NCBI GenBank assembly: GCA_903822975.1
Contig: CAIJRD010000008.1
Span: 62,001-126,000, forward strand
Reading direction: 5' to 3'
Source of the DNA: an uncultured Sinobacteraceae bacterium
Lineage (GTDB): Bacteria; Pseudomonadota; Gammaproteobacteria; Nevskiales; Nevskiaceae
Length of the DNA stretch: 64,000 nt
The notes beneath the pieces are model-generated. The model had not been told where the DNA came from, did not search any database, and saw only the letters and a program-made list of their open reading frames with translations. Below, one piece after another: positions 16,775 through 25,035 of this stretch. A program made the position numbers and the translations under genes. Every line of letters begins with the position of its first letter. Within the stretch, counting starts at the first letter, position 1.

Positions 16775-17046
16775 ATTTCCCCCGCCTGCAGCCGACGCAT
16801 CGCGGCTTTCCAGACGAACCTTAGGACCCAGCGCCTCGCCGGCGCTTGACCGCAGCCGACAACGGCGCCCTCGTCCGATTGGTGGGTGACGGCGAGTCAG
16901 CTTATGAATTACTGTACCGTCCGGTCGGCATACTAAATGCGTATACGAGGAACCTCGAATGACCAGGCGCATCGCTCGACGGATCGAAGTCGCGATCCTC
17001 GGCGCTGCGATTGAAGGATCAGGCGAGGCATCCAAGGGAGAGTCCG
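16775..17046. promoter_or_regulatory. Divergent promoter region between the GH5 lipoprotein and araC genes
   Basis: A 272-bp non-coding space that holds the transcription starts of both divergent genes. It is locally AT-richer around 16900-16950 (CTTATGAATTACTG, ACTAAATGCGTATACG), where promoter elements would be expected. The TetR-type palindrome at 16914-16931 sits inside this stretch. Exact -35/-10 boxes cannot be fixed by eye. Confidence 0.6.
16914..16931. promoter_or_regulatory. TetR-type operator (copy 2, degenerate)
   Basis: GTACCGTCCGGTCGGCAT matches the palindrome upstream of tetR at 14 of 18 positions: GTACCG, a differing TC in place of AG, then CGGTCGG, and a changed last arm end (CAT for TAC). 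The core CCGNCCGGTCGG is itself dyad-symmetric. It lies about 140 bp upstream of the GH5 start and 116 bp upstream of araC, so the same regulator may control either or both. Confidence 0.62.
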
Positions 17047-18123
17047 ATGATGTCAGTGCACAGCCCGCGGCCCGCCGCGGTGGCCACGATCCGCTCCGGC
17101 GCGCTTGCCGGTCTCGGCGGTTTTCTCGCGCAGCGCGGCGTGCCAACACCGGCACTGTGCGAGCGGCTCGGCATCGACCCGGCCCTGCTGTCGAATCCGG
17201 AAGCGCGGCTGGAAGTGCGCGGCTACGTCGACCTCTTGGAGTCGGCGGCGCGTCACACGCACATTGATACGCTCGGACTCGATCTCGGCTATCGCCAACC
17301 GCTTGCCACGATCGGCGCGCTCAGCGACATCGCGTTGCAGGCGCCGGATGTCGAGCACGCCATCGCCGGGTTCGCCGCCGCGATGCCCTTGCACCAGGAA
17401 GGCGCGCGTATCGCGCTCGACTTGCAGGACGACCGCGCGTTTCTGTCGTACTCGGTGCGCGATGCGGCCGTACTGGAATACCGCCAGGACGCGGAGTTGT
17501 CGATCGCCAAGATGCTGCATTTCGCGCGCGTGCTGCTACGCCAGCCGTTGTGGACGCCGCTGGCGGTGTACTTCGAGCATCCCGCGCCAGCCGACACCTC
17601 AGCCCATCGCCGCCTGTTCGGCGCGCCGCTTTACTTCTCGCAGAGCTGCAACGCGCTGGTGTTTCCGCGCGCCTTGTTGAAGCACCGGATCACCGCGACC
17701 GGCGGCGGCGCCCTGAAGGCTGCGACCGGCGCGACCAGCCCGGTCCATGCGATCGCAAGCACTGCGGATAGCACAGCGCAATGCCGCCTCGTCGGCGATG
17801 ACTTGCTGGCAGAACTGCGCCAGCAGATCACGCGCGCGATGAAGTGCGGCGGCGTATCGATTGTCGACAGTGCGCGTGCGCTCGGACTCAGCGAGCGCAC
17901 GCTGCAGCGACGCCTCGGCGAATGCGGGCTCAGCTACAACGGGCTGGTCGAGCGCGTGCGCTTCGAGCTGTCGCAGCGTTATCTGCAGCAGGCGCATTTA
18001 CCCTTGACCGAGATCGGCTATCTGCTCGGGTATTCCGAACTGAGCGCATTCAGCCGCGCGTTCCGTCGCTGGGCGGGTGAGAGCCCACAGGCGTTCCGGC
18101 GCCGCAACGCCTGCGCCGCCTGA
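17047..18123 (+). CDS. AraC-family transcriptional regulator
   Basis: A 358-residue regulator. The N-terminal two thirds (about 15-210) match the OruR/ToxR-associated 'arabinose-binding' domain family: GYVDLLESAARH, LGLDLGYRQ, LFGAPLYFSQ and NALVFPR. The C-terminal AraC double HTH is about 255-350, ending SELSAFSRAFRRWAGESPQAFRR. ATG 17047 follows GGGAGAG at good spacing; the ATG at 17050 is equally possible. It is divergent from the endoglycoceramidase-like gene, the usual place for its activator. Many relatives respond to lipids, steroids or acyl compounds, which would fit the neighbourhood, but the ligand is unknown. Confidence 0.92.
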   Translation: MMSVHSPRPAAVATIRSGALAGLGGFLAQRGVPTPALCERLGIDPALLSNPEARLEVRGYVDLLESAARHTHIDTLGLDLGYRQPLATIGALSDIALQAPDVEHAIAGFAAAMPLHQEGARIALDLQDDRAFLSYSVRDAAVLEYRQDAELSIAKMLHFARVLLRQPLWTPLAVYFEHPAPADTSAHRRLFGAPLYFSQSCNALVFPRALLKHRITATGGGALKAATGATSPVHAIASTADSTAQCRLVGDDLLAELRQQITRAMKCGGVSIVDSARALGLSERTLQRRLGECGLSYNGLVERVRFELSQRYLQQAHLPLTEIGYLLGYSELSAFSRAFRRWAGESPQAFRRRNACAA

Positions 18124-18135
18124 ACCGACCCCGCC

Positions 18136-18172
18136 GCTCGAAAATTATTCGAGCCGCTTCAAACCGAAGCGG
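18136..18172. terminator. Two consecutive perfect hairpins after araC
   Basis: GCTCGAA-AATTA-TTCGAGC (18136-18154) is followed at once by CCGCTTC-AAACC-GAAGCGG (18154-18172). They begin 13 nt after the araC stop. Neither has a T-tract, so they may be a weak or factor-assisted terminator, or an mRNA end-stabilising structure. Confidence 0.45.
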
Positions 18173-18306
18173 TGCCAGGCCGCATCCAACTGCCAACCAG
18201 TGCCCGGTTGCGTGATCGCGGCCCGTATCGCCGACGAAAGCCAGCTGTGCCTCCGTGCGCGTTCGCGCTACGCTGCGGCAGTGCTCATAACAAGGTGAAA
18301 CCAGGG

Positions 18307-19089
18307 ATGAAGCTCAAACGGAACGCGGCGGCGATCGTCGCCGGACTGCTCGCCGGAGTCGCGCTATCCGGTCATGCCGCGGCGCGCGACGTCGACCAGA
18401 TCGCCGCCAAGAATGTCGAAGCCAAGGGCGGCATGGACAAGCTGCAGGCGATCAAGACGCTCAAACGCCATGGCAAGCTGCTGATCCAGGGCGGCCAGTA
18501 CCGACTCGAATACGTCGAGATGCAGAAGCGCGGCGGCATGATCCGCGACGAGGCAACTCTGCAGGGCCTCACCGTGATCCAGGCCAACGACGGCAAGGAA
18601 GGCTGGCAGATCAATCCGTTCCAGGGCCGCAAGACCGCCGAACGCACGCCGCCGGATGACAACAAGGGTCTGATCGAAGATGCCGATATCGACGGTCCGC
18701 TGGTCGACTACAAGGCCAAGCACTATCAGCTCGAAGATGCCGGCACCGAGGATGTCGACGGTACGCCTGCGATCAAACTGAAGCTGACGCGCCCGGGTGG
18801 TGACATCACTTACCTGTATCTCGATCCGGATCACTACCTGGAAATCCGCAGCGTGAGTCTGCGCACCGAGCACGGCGTGCCGGTGGAGATGCAAACCGAT
18901 TACGGCGATTACGAGCAGGTCGCCGGCGTCTACTTTCCGTTCTCGATCGTCAGCGGCAAGAAAGGCTCGACCGATACGCAGGTGATCGAATTCGACAAGG
19001 GCGAAGCGAATCTGGACATCAAGGACGCCAAATTCCACTTCCCGGCCCCCGGCGTGATCGTCGGCCCGGTTTCCGAGACGGAGCCCTGA
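18307..19089 (+). CDS. Secreted LolA-like (outer-membrane lipoprotein-sorting-like) protein
   Basis: A 260-residue protein with a Sec signal peptide (MKLKRNAAAIV, hydrophobic core, GHAAARD). The mature part has the half-barrel strand pattern of LolA/LolB-like and DUF4292-type lipid-binding proteins: repeats such as IQANDGKEGWQINPF, PAIKLKLTRPGGD and YLYLDPDHYLEIRS. A start such as AKNVEAKGGMDKLQAIKTLKRHG is typical of the 'KALGGxxKLxxIKT' proteins encoded beside TonB receptors or proteases. ATG 18307 is preceded by AAGGTGA/CCAGGG. The stop is 2 nt before the next gene's ATG, so the two are probably translated as a pair. Ligand unknown. Confidence 0.78.
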   Translation: MKLKRNAAAIVAGLLAGVALSGHAAARDVDQIAAKNVEAKGGMDKLQAIKTLKRHGKLLIQGGQYRLEYVEMQKRGGMIRDEATLQGLTVIQANDGKEGWQINPFQGRKTAERTPPDDNKGLIEDADIDGPLVDYKAKHYQLEDAGTEDVDGTPAIKLKLTRPGGDITYLYLDPDHYLEIRSVSLRTEHGVPVEMQTDYGDYEQVAGVYFPFSIVSGKKGSTDTQVIEFDKGEANLDIKDAKFHFPAPGVIVGPVSETEP

Positions 19090-19091
19090 GC

Positions 19092-22000
19092 ATGCGCAAG
19101 CCCACTTCATTTTCCGTCCTGATCGCTGCCGGTCTAATCGGCCTCACTGCCAACGCATCGTGGGCGGACGAGTCGAACGCGACGTCCAGCGCGCCGAAAG
19201 TCCCTGCCATTTTCGACTCCGGCACCATCTCGGGTCTCGGCGCGCGCAACATCGGCTCGGCGACGATGAGCGGACGCATTTCGTCGATCGCCGCCCTCAA
19301 TGTCGGCGGCAAGACCACACTGTTCGTCGGCGCGGCCAGCGGCGGCGTGTGGAAGTCCACCGACAACGCCACCACCTTCAAGCCGGTGTTCGACGATCAA
19401 CCGCTGCAGTCGATCGGCGCGGTTGCGATCGATCCGCAGAACCCGCAGAACGTCTGGGTCGGCACCGGCGAAGCCTGGACGCGCAACAGCGTGTCGGTCG
19501 GCAACGGCATCTACAAATCCACCGACGGCGGCGAAACCTGGACGCCGAGCGGTCTGCCGAATTCCGAGCGCATCGCCAAGATTCTGGTCGACCCGCGCAA
19601 TAGCGATACGGTCTACGCCTGCGTGCCGGGCAAGCTGTGGAGCGACTCGGCGGATCGCGGCCTTTACAAAACCACCAACGGCGGCAAGGACTGGAAGCTG
19701 GTGTTGCCGGGCGCGAATCTTTCGACTGGCTGCGCGTCGATCGATTTCGATCCGAAGAACGCCGACGTCATCTTTGCCTCGAGCTGGGACTTCCGCCGCA
19801 AGGGCTGGACCTTCCGCTCCGGCGGCGACGGTCCCGATGCACCGTCCGCCAGCGGCCTGTTCCGCTCGGCCGACGCCGGCGAGCACTGGACCGAAATCAC
19901 GCCCGAGGCCAACAGCGGCTTTCCGGCCAAGCCTTACGGACGCATCGCCGTGGCGGTCGCGCCGAGCGATTCGAACACGGTTTACGCAGTGGTCGAGGCG
20001 GTCGACTCGGCGCTGTACATCTCGCACGATGCCGGCAAGACCTGGGAACAGGGCGACAAGAGTCAGTGGATGGTGTGGCGGCCGTTCTACTTCTCCAACC
20101 TGATCGTCGACCCGGTCAATCCCAAGCTGGTCTACAAGACCGATGGCGCCTTGATCCGCAGCGACGACGGCGGCAAGAGCTTCGCAACCATCGGCGGCTT
20201 CGTCGGCATGCACGGCGACGTGCACGCGGTGTGGATCGATCCGAGCAATCCGAATCACGTGATCTCGGGCGACGATGGCGGCCTGTGGCTGTCGTACGAC
20301 GCCGGCAACAAGTGGTGGAAAGGCGACAACCTGCCGATCTCGCAGTTCTATCACGTGAGCGTCGATGGCGCGGACCCGTACCACGTGCTCGGCGGCTTGC
20401 AGGACAACAGCTCCTGGCGCGGCGATTCCTCGTACCCCGGCGGCATCACCAATTCGCGCTGGGAGAATTTCTACGGCGGCGACGGCTTCTGGATGTTCGC
20501 CGATCCGAGTGATGCGAACTATCTGTACGCCGAGTACCAGGGCGGCTACATCGGCCGCGTCAACATCAACACGCACGAAACGCGCGACATCCAGCCGAAG
20601 CCAAATTTCAAAGAGAAATTGCGCTTCAACTGGAACACGCCGATTGCGCTGTCGCCGACCAACAAGAAGACGCTCTACATCGGCGCGCAGTTCTTGTTCC
20701 GCACGCGCGACCACGGCCAGACCTGGCAGCGCATCTCGCCGGATCTCACCACCAACGATCCGGCGAAACAGAAGCAGGAAGATTCGGGCGGCATCACCGT
20801 CGACAACTCCGCGGCGGAAATGCATACGACGATCTTCTCGATCAGCGAATCGCCGAAGAGCGCCAACACCATCTGGGTCGGCACCGACGACGGCAACCTG
20901 CAGCTGACGCGCGATGGCGGCAAGCACTGGAAGAACGTGGTCGGCAACGTGCCGGGACTGCCGAAGAACTCCTGGGTCAACTGGGTGCAGGCGAGCGGCT
21001 TCGAAGCGGGCACTGCCTACGCCGCATTCGATCGCCATACCTTCGGCGATCTGACGCCCTACCTGTACAAGACCAGCGATTTCGGCGCGCACTGGACGCC
21101 GCTCCTCAACGCCGACGACAGCCACGGCGTGCGTGGTTACGCGCATGTGATCCGCGAAGACCTGCAGCAGCGCAATCTGCTGTTCCTCGGCACCGAGTTT
21201 GGCTTGTGGGTCTCGGTCGATGGCGGCGCCAACTGGGCGCAGTACAAGGGCGGCCATCTGCCGAGCGTTGCGGTGCGCGACCTCGCAATCCAGCCGCGCG
21301 ACAACGATTTGGTAATCGGCACGCATGGCCGCGGCATCTGGATCGTCGACGACATCACGCCGCTGCGCACCTTGTCGGCCGAAGTGCTGCAGAAGGACGC
21401 GACGTTTACCGCGGTGCGTCCGGTGCAGCAGCGCATCGAAGCGCAAGGCGGCTGGGTCAACGGTGCGGCCGTATTCATCGGCGACGATGTGCCGGATGGC
21501 GCGATGATCAGCTACTACCAGCGCGAGCGTCATCTGTTCGGCAAGTTGAAGATTGAAGTGCTGGATGCCAGTGGCAAGGTCGTCGACGAGTTGCCGGCCT
21601 CGACGCGTCGCGGTCTCAATCGCGTGATCTGGACCATGCACGTCAAACCGCCGCATGTGCCGCCGGCCGCGCAGCTCGCACAGAACGGTGCACTCGGCGC
21701 GCGCGTGGTGCCCGGCAGCTACACCGTGCGGATGACCAAGAACGGCCAGATTTATGACCTACCGCTGAAGGTTTCGCTCGACCGGCGCAGCAAGCACACG
21801 CTGGCCGAGCGCCAGCAACAGTTCGCGGCGGCGACCAAGGTCAGCGAGCTGTTCGGTGACGAAAGCGAGCTGTTCGACAAGATCACCGATCTGCGCACCA
21901 ATCTGGCGAAGCGTCTCAAGGCCAGCGCCAATGACGAAGCGCTGGCCGCGCAACTGCGCGCGTTCGACGACAAGCTCGACGCCGTGCGCAAGCAGATCGT

Positions 22001-22361
22001 CGCCACCAAGGAAGGTGGTGCGATCACCGGCGAAGAGCGCCTGCGCGAGCACACCGACCAACTGTACGGCGCGGTGCTGTCGTGGGATGGCCAGCCGTCC
22101 AGTTACCAGCTGGCCTATCTCGGCAGCCTGCGACGCGAGCTCGAAGACGTTGAAGCCCAGTTCACCGCCTTGACCACGACGGAACTGCCGACGGTCAACG
22201 ACGCACTCAAAGCCAAGCAGCAGGAGCCGTTGACGGTAATGCAGGACGTTCCGGTTGCCGACGACGACCTGCCCGGCAGCAGCAGTCGCGCGGGCGCCGA
22301 TCGCGATGCCGATTTCGGCATGGAGCGCAGCTTGCCGAAGGACTGGCGCCTGAGTTACTGA
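19092..22361 (+). CDS. Large secreted BNR/Asp-box (sortilin-type) beta-propeller protein
   Basis: A 1089-residue protein with a Sec signal peptide (about residues 1-25, ending ASWADE). Many BNR/Asp-box motifs (SxDxGxxW type) are seen: SSPKSTDGGETWT-like units such as KSTDGGETW, KTTNGGKDW, RSADAGEHW, SHDAGKTW, RTRDHGQTW, LTRDGGKHW and SVDGGANW. These give one or two seven- or ten-bladed propellers over about residues 45-760. The C-terminal part (about 780-1000) has a beta-sandwich-like segment (VLDASGKVVDELP) and then a long helical region. It is like the 'glycosyl hydrolase/VPS10 domain' proteins annotated in many proteobacteria, but no sialidase catalytic set (Arg triad, FRIP) is visible, so hydrolase activity is doubtful. 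It forms a 2-nt-spaced pair with the upstream LolA-like gene, and a clear terminator follows. Confidence 0.85.
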   Translation: MRKPTSFSVLIAAGLIGLTANASWADESNATSSAPKVPAIFDSGTISGLGARNIGSATMSGRISSIAALNVGGKTTLFVGAASGGVWKSTDNATTFKPVFDDQPLQSIGAVAIDPQNPQNVWVGTGEAWTRNSVSVGNGIYKSTDGGETWTPSGLPNSERIAKILVDPRNSDTVYACVPGKLWSDSADRGLYKTTNGGKDWKLVLPGANLSTGCASIDFDPKNADVIFASSWDFRRKGWTFRSGGDGPDAPSASGLFRSADAGEHWTEITPEANSGFPAKPYGRIAVAVAPSDSNTVYAVVEAVDSALYISHDAGKTWEQGDKSQWMVWRPFYFSNLIVDPVNPKLVYKTDGALIRSDDGGKSFATIGGFVGMHGDVHAVWIDPSNPNHVISGDDGGLWLSYDAGNKWWKGDNLPISQFYHVSVDGADPYHVLGGLQDNSSWRGDSSYPGGITNSRWENFYGGDGFWMFADPSDANYLYAEYQGGYIGRVNINTHETRDIQPKPNFKEKLRFNWNTPIALSPTNKKTLYIGAQFLFRTRDHGQTWQRISPDLTTNDPAKQKQEDSGGITVDNSAAEMHTTIFSISESPKSANTIWVGTDDGNLQLTRDGGKHWKNVVGNVPGLPKNSWVNWVQASGFEAGTAYAAFDRHTFGDLTPYLYKTSDFGAHWTPLLNADDSHGVRGYAHVIREDLQQRNLLFLGTEFGLWVSVDGGANWAQYKGGHLPSVAVRDLAIQPRDNDLVIGTHGRGIWIVDDITPLRTLSAEVLQKDATFTAVRPVQQRIEAQGGWVNGAAVFIGDDVPDGAMISYYQRERHLFGKLKIEVLDASGKVVDELPASTRRGLNRVIWTMHVKPPHVPPAAQLAQNGALGARVVPGSYTVRMTKNGQIYDLPLKVSLDRRSKHTLAERQQQFAAATKVSELFGDESELFDKITDLRTNLAKRLKASANDEALAAQLRAFDDKLDAVRKQIVATKEGGAITGEERLREHTDQLYGAVLSWDGQPSSYQLAYLGSLRRELEDVEAQFTALTTTELPTVNDALKAKQQEPLTVMQDVPVADDDLPGSSSRAGADRDADFGMERSLPKDWRLSY

Positions 22362-22380
22362 TTGAGTAGCGCTTGCATTG

Positions 22381-22410
22381 AAAAGCCCGCGCAAGCGGGC
22401 TTTTCTTTTT
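22381..22410 (+). terminator. Rho-independent terminator of the LolA-like/BNR operon
   Basis: AAAAGCCCGC-GCAA-GCGGGCTTTT followed by CTTTTT. The stem is 10 bp and strongly GC-rich, starting 19 nt after the stop codon at 22361. The A-run on the left arm would also make it partly functional on the other strand. Confidence 0.92.
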
Positions 22411-23118
22411 GACGCTGCCATCAGGTTCGGCGGCTGAACGCTGCAGTTTGTTGCTCATGGTGCCGTTCATTGCGCGCGCAGCGTGTATCCCTCCTTTTGG
22501 TGGTCGATTCGAATGCGCCACTCTAGTAGTGTCCCCGGCCTAGAAGGCCCGATACCGGCGTTATCGTCGGCAGACCAGAGGCTCCGCCGGTAGATCCGGT
22601 AGCGCATGAAGCGCTGGTTGCCTGCACCGTGGCGCGATCAAGGCATGGATGCCCAAAAAACTATTGGAGCATTCGAGCTCCGCCAACCGCCTCGCGGTCG
22701 TGATTCAGGCCGTGCACATTGCCACGCAGTCTGCGGCAAGGGCTCACAAAGCAATCTTGGGGACACGCACATGCGATTCACAACTCTGATCGGATCCTAT
22801 TACGTCATTCTGGGAACCACGATGCTGTTGGGCAGTGGTAGCAGCGCCGCGGAACCCGCGCGACCCGGTCCAGCCAATAAAGCCCGCCAGGCAAGCTCGC
22901 GGAAGCGAAACCCGGCAGCGGCGCGCGTCACGAAGTAAGGGACCGTCTACTCATCGCCAGGCCAGGCCTAGTCGAAACGAGCGGCGCTCTGCACGCGCCG
23001 CACGCGATCTCGGCAGGCACCCAAAGATTGGCGAACAACGAGCGACGCAATACCAAACGACGTACGTCCCGCGACGCACCCCATTCAGCACTCACCAAGT
23101 AACCCGAACGTGACCCAA
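22411..23118. other. Long intergenic region with one possible small gene
   Basis: About 700 bp between the terminator and the beta-helix lipoprotein gene. The only candidate gene I see is a 55-codon signal-peptide-like frame at 22771-22938, annotated separately. The rest has stop codons in all frames at short intervals and no recognised RNA. Confidence 0.5.
22771..22938 (+). CDS. Possible small secreted basic peptide (55 residues)
   Basis: ATG 22771 is preceded by TTGGGGA at about 9-nt spacing. The product starts MRFTTLIGSYYVILGTTM with a hydrophobic stretch and SGSSAAE, as for a signal peptide. It ends in a short basic, Ala/Pro/Lys/Arg-rich tail (KARQASSRKRN). There is no homology call by eye. 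Composition and the ribosome site favour a real gene, but the small size keeps this tentative. Confidence 0.35.
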   Translation: MRFTTLIGSYYVILGTTMLLGSGSSAAEPARPGPANKARQASSRKRNPAAARVTK

Positions 23119-24843
23119 ATGAAAACACCTTACCGAGTCGTTGTCCTTCCCGCGCTTGCACTGCTGGGCCTCAGTGCCTGCAACAGCAGTGACACCACGG
23201 CCGCGCAAACCACAGGCACGACCTATTACGTCAGCGCCACGGCGGACAAGGGCGGCGACGGCTCGCATGCGAAGCCATTTGATTCGCTGGAAACCGTAGA
23301 GAAGGCATCGCTGCCCGGCGACACCATCGTCGTACTCGCATCGCCGGAAAAAACGCCGGCGCTCGACGGCGGCATTTCGCTGCAACCGGGCCAGCGCTTG
23401 CTCGCGGAAGGCAACGACCCGGCCACCGGCATGGCGGCGCGCATCACCAACACCAAGCTGCTGCGTGGTGGTGGCGATGCCGTGCTGGTGACGAGCAATG
23501 CCGAAGTGGCCGGTATCACGATTGTCGACGCCTATCGCAGCGGCATTGCCGGTGTGGATGTTCGCGGCGTGAATATCCACGACAACGACATCTCGGGCTT
23601 CAATACCTCCTGCAGTCTCGGTTTCACGATACCGAGCGATACGCTGCCGACGACGATCCCGCGACTGGTCGTGCCCTTTCCGGTGCCGCTGCCGAACGGC
23701 CGCGCCGGCATCATGATGCGCCCCACCTACGGCAGCGGATCGTTCACGATCCGCAACAACGCGGTGCATGACGCGCGGTGCGGCGACGGCATCGATGTGG
23801 TGCTCAGCAATGCTGCGCAGTTCCATGCCGACATCATCGGCAACACCGTCAGCAATCTCCAGCAGGGCCCGATCACGCATCTGTTCCTGTCGGTGTTGGC
23901 GATCGGTCTGCAGACCCGTGGCGATGCCCAGCTCGATGCGGACATCAACGACAACGTCGAGCACGATATCGGCAGCCTCAACTTCACGCCCGAACGGGCC
24001 GATTCGGAGGGGCTGTTCTTCAACCCGGTCGATGCCACGACGATGACCGCACGCGTCAACAACAATACCTTCCTGCATGGCATCGGCGGCTTCTCCGCCA
24101 ACGGCATGGAATTCGTCAGCATGGGCAAGGGTGCCACCGCGACCGTTGCGATCAGCAACAGCACGTTTACCGACGTGCCGGGCGACATCCTCGAACTGCT
24201 GTCCCTGGGCTCGAACGCAACGCTGAAGCTGACGCTCGACAAGGTCACCGCGACGCATTCGACCGGTGGTCCGCTCGCCACGCTTACCGGTCTGGTCGCG
24301 AGCGCCAATGTCGGCAACTGCTTGGCCGTGGCCAACAGCGACGGCGGCAATGCGCTGACGCTGGGCATCAACAACAGTGAGTTCAGCGACTGCTTCCACG
24401 ATGCGCTCAGCATCACCTCGAACGATCTGCCGAACAGCGACAAGGTCAAGCTGATCGACTTCGAAATCAGCAACAGCCGCTTCACCACCAGCCAGGGCTC
24501 GGCCTTCAATCTGATCAACCTCGCACCGCTGGCACAATTGCGCGGCAAGGTCAGCAACAGCGTGTTCTCCGGCAACAAGGACGTGAACCTGACGTTCGAG
24601 AACGGCAATTCGATGATCGATGCAATCAGCCTCGATTTCGGCGGCGGCGCCGAACACAGCGCCGGCGGCAATTGCATCGTCGACGGCGGCAAGGGTGCCG
24701 CCAGCACGCAAAAGCTCGACGTCGCGCTGCAGCACAACTGGTGGGGCCAGAGCAGCGGACCGGCTGCGAAGGACATTTCCGCGACCGGCGGCACGTTGGA
24801 TACCAGCGCGCCCTTGGCTGCGGCCCCGGGCATTTGCCGCTAG
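23119..24843 (+). CDS. Lipoprotein with right-handed parallel beta-helix repeats
   Basis: A 574-residue predicted outer-envelope lipoprotein with MKTPYRVVVLPALALLGLSAC (lipobox LSAC, Cys21). The N-terminal part has the DUF1565-like opening YYVSATADKGGDGSHAKPF. Repeated Asn-rich beta-helix turns follow through the body: FTIRNNAVHD, DIIGNTVSN, ARVNNNTFLHG, VAISNSTF, LGINNSEF, FEISNSRF and GKVSNSVFSGN. Such folds usually bind or cut polysaccharides, but no lyase active site can be pointed out. ATG 23119 was chosen to place the lipobox correctly; a GTG three codons upstream is also possible. It is monocistronic and ends in a strong terminator. Confidence 0.85.
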   Translation: MKTPYRVVVLPALALLGLSACNSSDTTAAQTTGTTYYVSATADKGGDGSHAKPFDSLETVEKASLPGDTIVVLASPEKTPALDGGISLQPGQRLLAEGNDPATGMAARITNTKLLRGGGDAVLVTSNAEVAGITIVDAYRSGIAGVDVRGVNIHDNDISGFNTSCSLGFTIPSDTLPTTIPRLVVPFPVPLPNGRAGIMMRPTYGSGSFTIRNNAVHDARCGDGIDVVLSNAAQFHADIIGNTVSNLQQGPITHLFLSVLAIGLQTRGDAQLDADINDNVEHDIGSLNFTPERADSEGLFFNPVDATTMTARVNNNTFLHGIGGFSANGMEFVSMGKGATATVAISNSTFTDVPGDILELLSLGSNATLKLTLDKVTATHSTGGPLATLTGLVASANVGNCLAVANSDGGNALTLGINNSEFSDCFHDALSITSNDLPNSDKVKLIDFEISNSRFTTSQGSAFNLINLAPLAQLRGKVSNSVFSGNKDVNLTFENGNSMIDAISLDFGGGAEHSAGGNCIVDGGKGAASTQKLDVALQHNWWGQSSGPAAKDISATGGTLDTSAPLAAAPGICR

Positions 24844-24933
24844 GTCTCGCGATATCCTGCGCGGACGGGCGCTCTCGAATTTCGCGTTAAGCGGATTCGA
24901 AGGCGCCCAGCGCCAGGTCGGTGTGCCACTCAA

Positions 24934-24969
24934 CCCCACTGTCGACGATGGTCGACAGTGGGGTTTTTT
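24934..24969 (+). terminator. Rho-independent terminator of the beta-helix lipoprotein gene
   Basis: CCCCACTGTCGAC-GATG-GTCGACAGTGGGG followed by TTTTTT. The 13-bp stem is perfect and ends in six T residues, 91 nt after the stop codon. Confidence 0.95.
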
Positions 24970-25035
24970 ATTGGCGAGCGCTTTGTTTCGACTGCGCGCG
25001 CATGCAATACGCCGCGTGGAGTCTGGCCAGAATGA

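Noticed and set aside
19134..21656. An 840-codon minus-strand frame opposite the BNR protein
   Set aside because: The plus strand has many Asp-box motifs; the minus-strand reading has none and is compositionally typical of a shadow.
24841..25035. tRNA-like sequence before the TonB receptor stop
   Set aside because: The stretch near 24870-24920 has TTCGAA/TTCGCG elements but no cloverleaf or CCA-type acceptor stem could be built.
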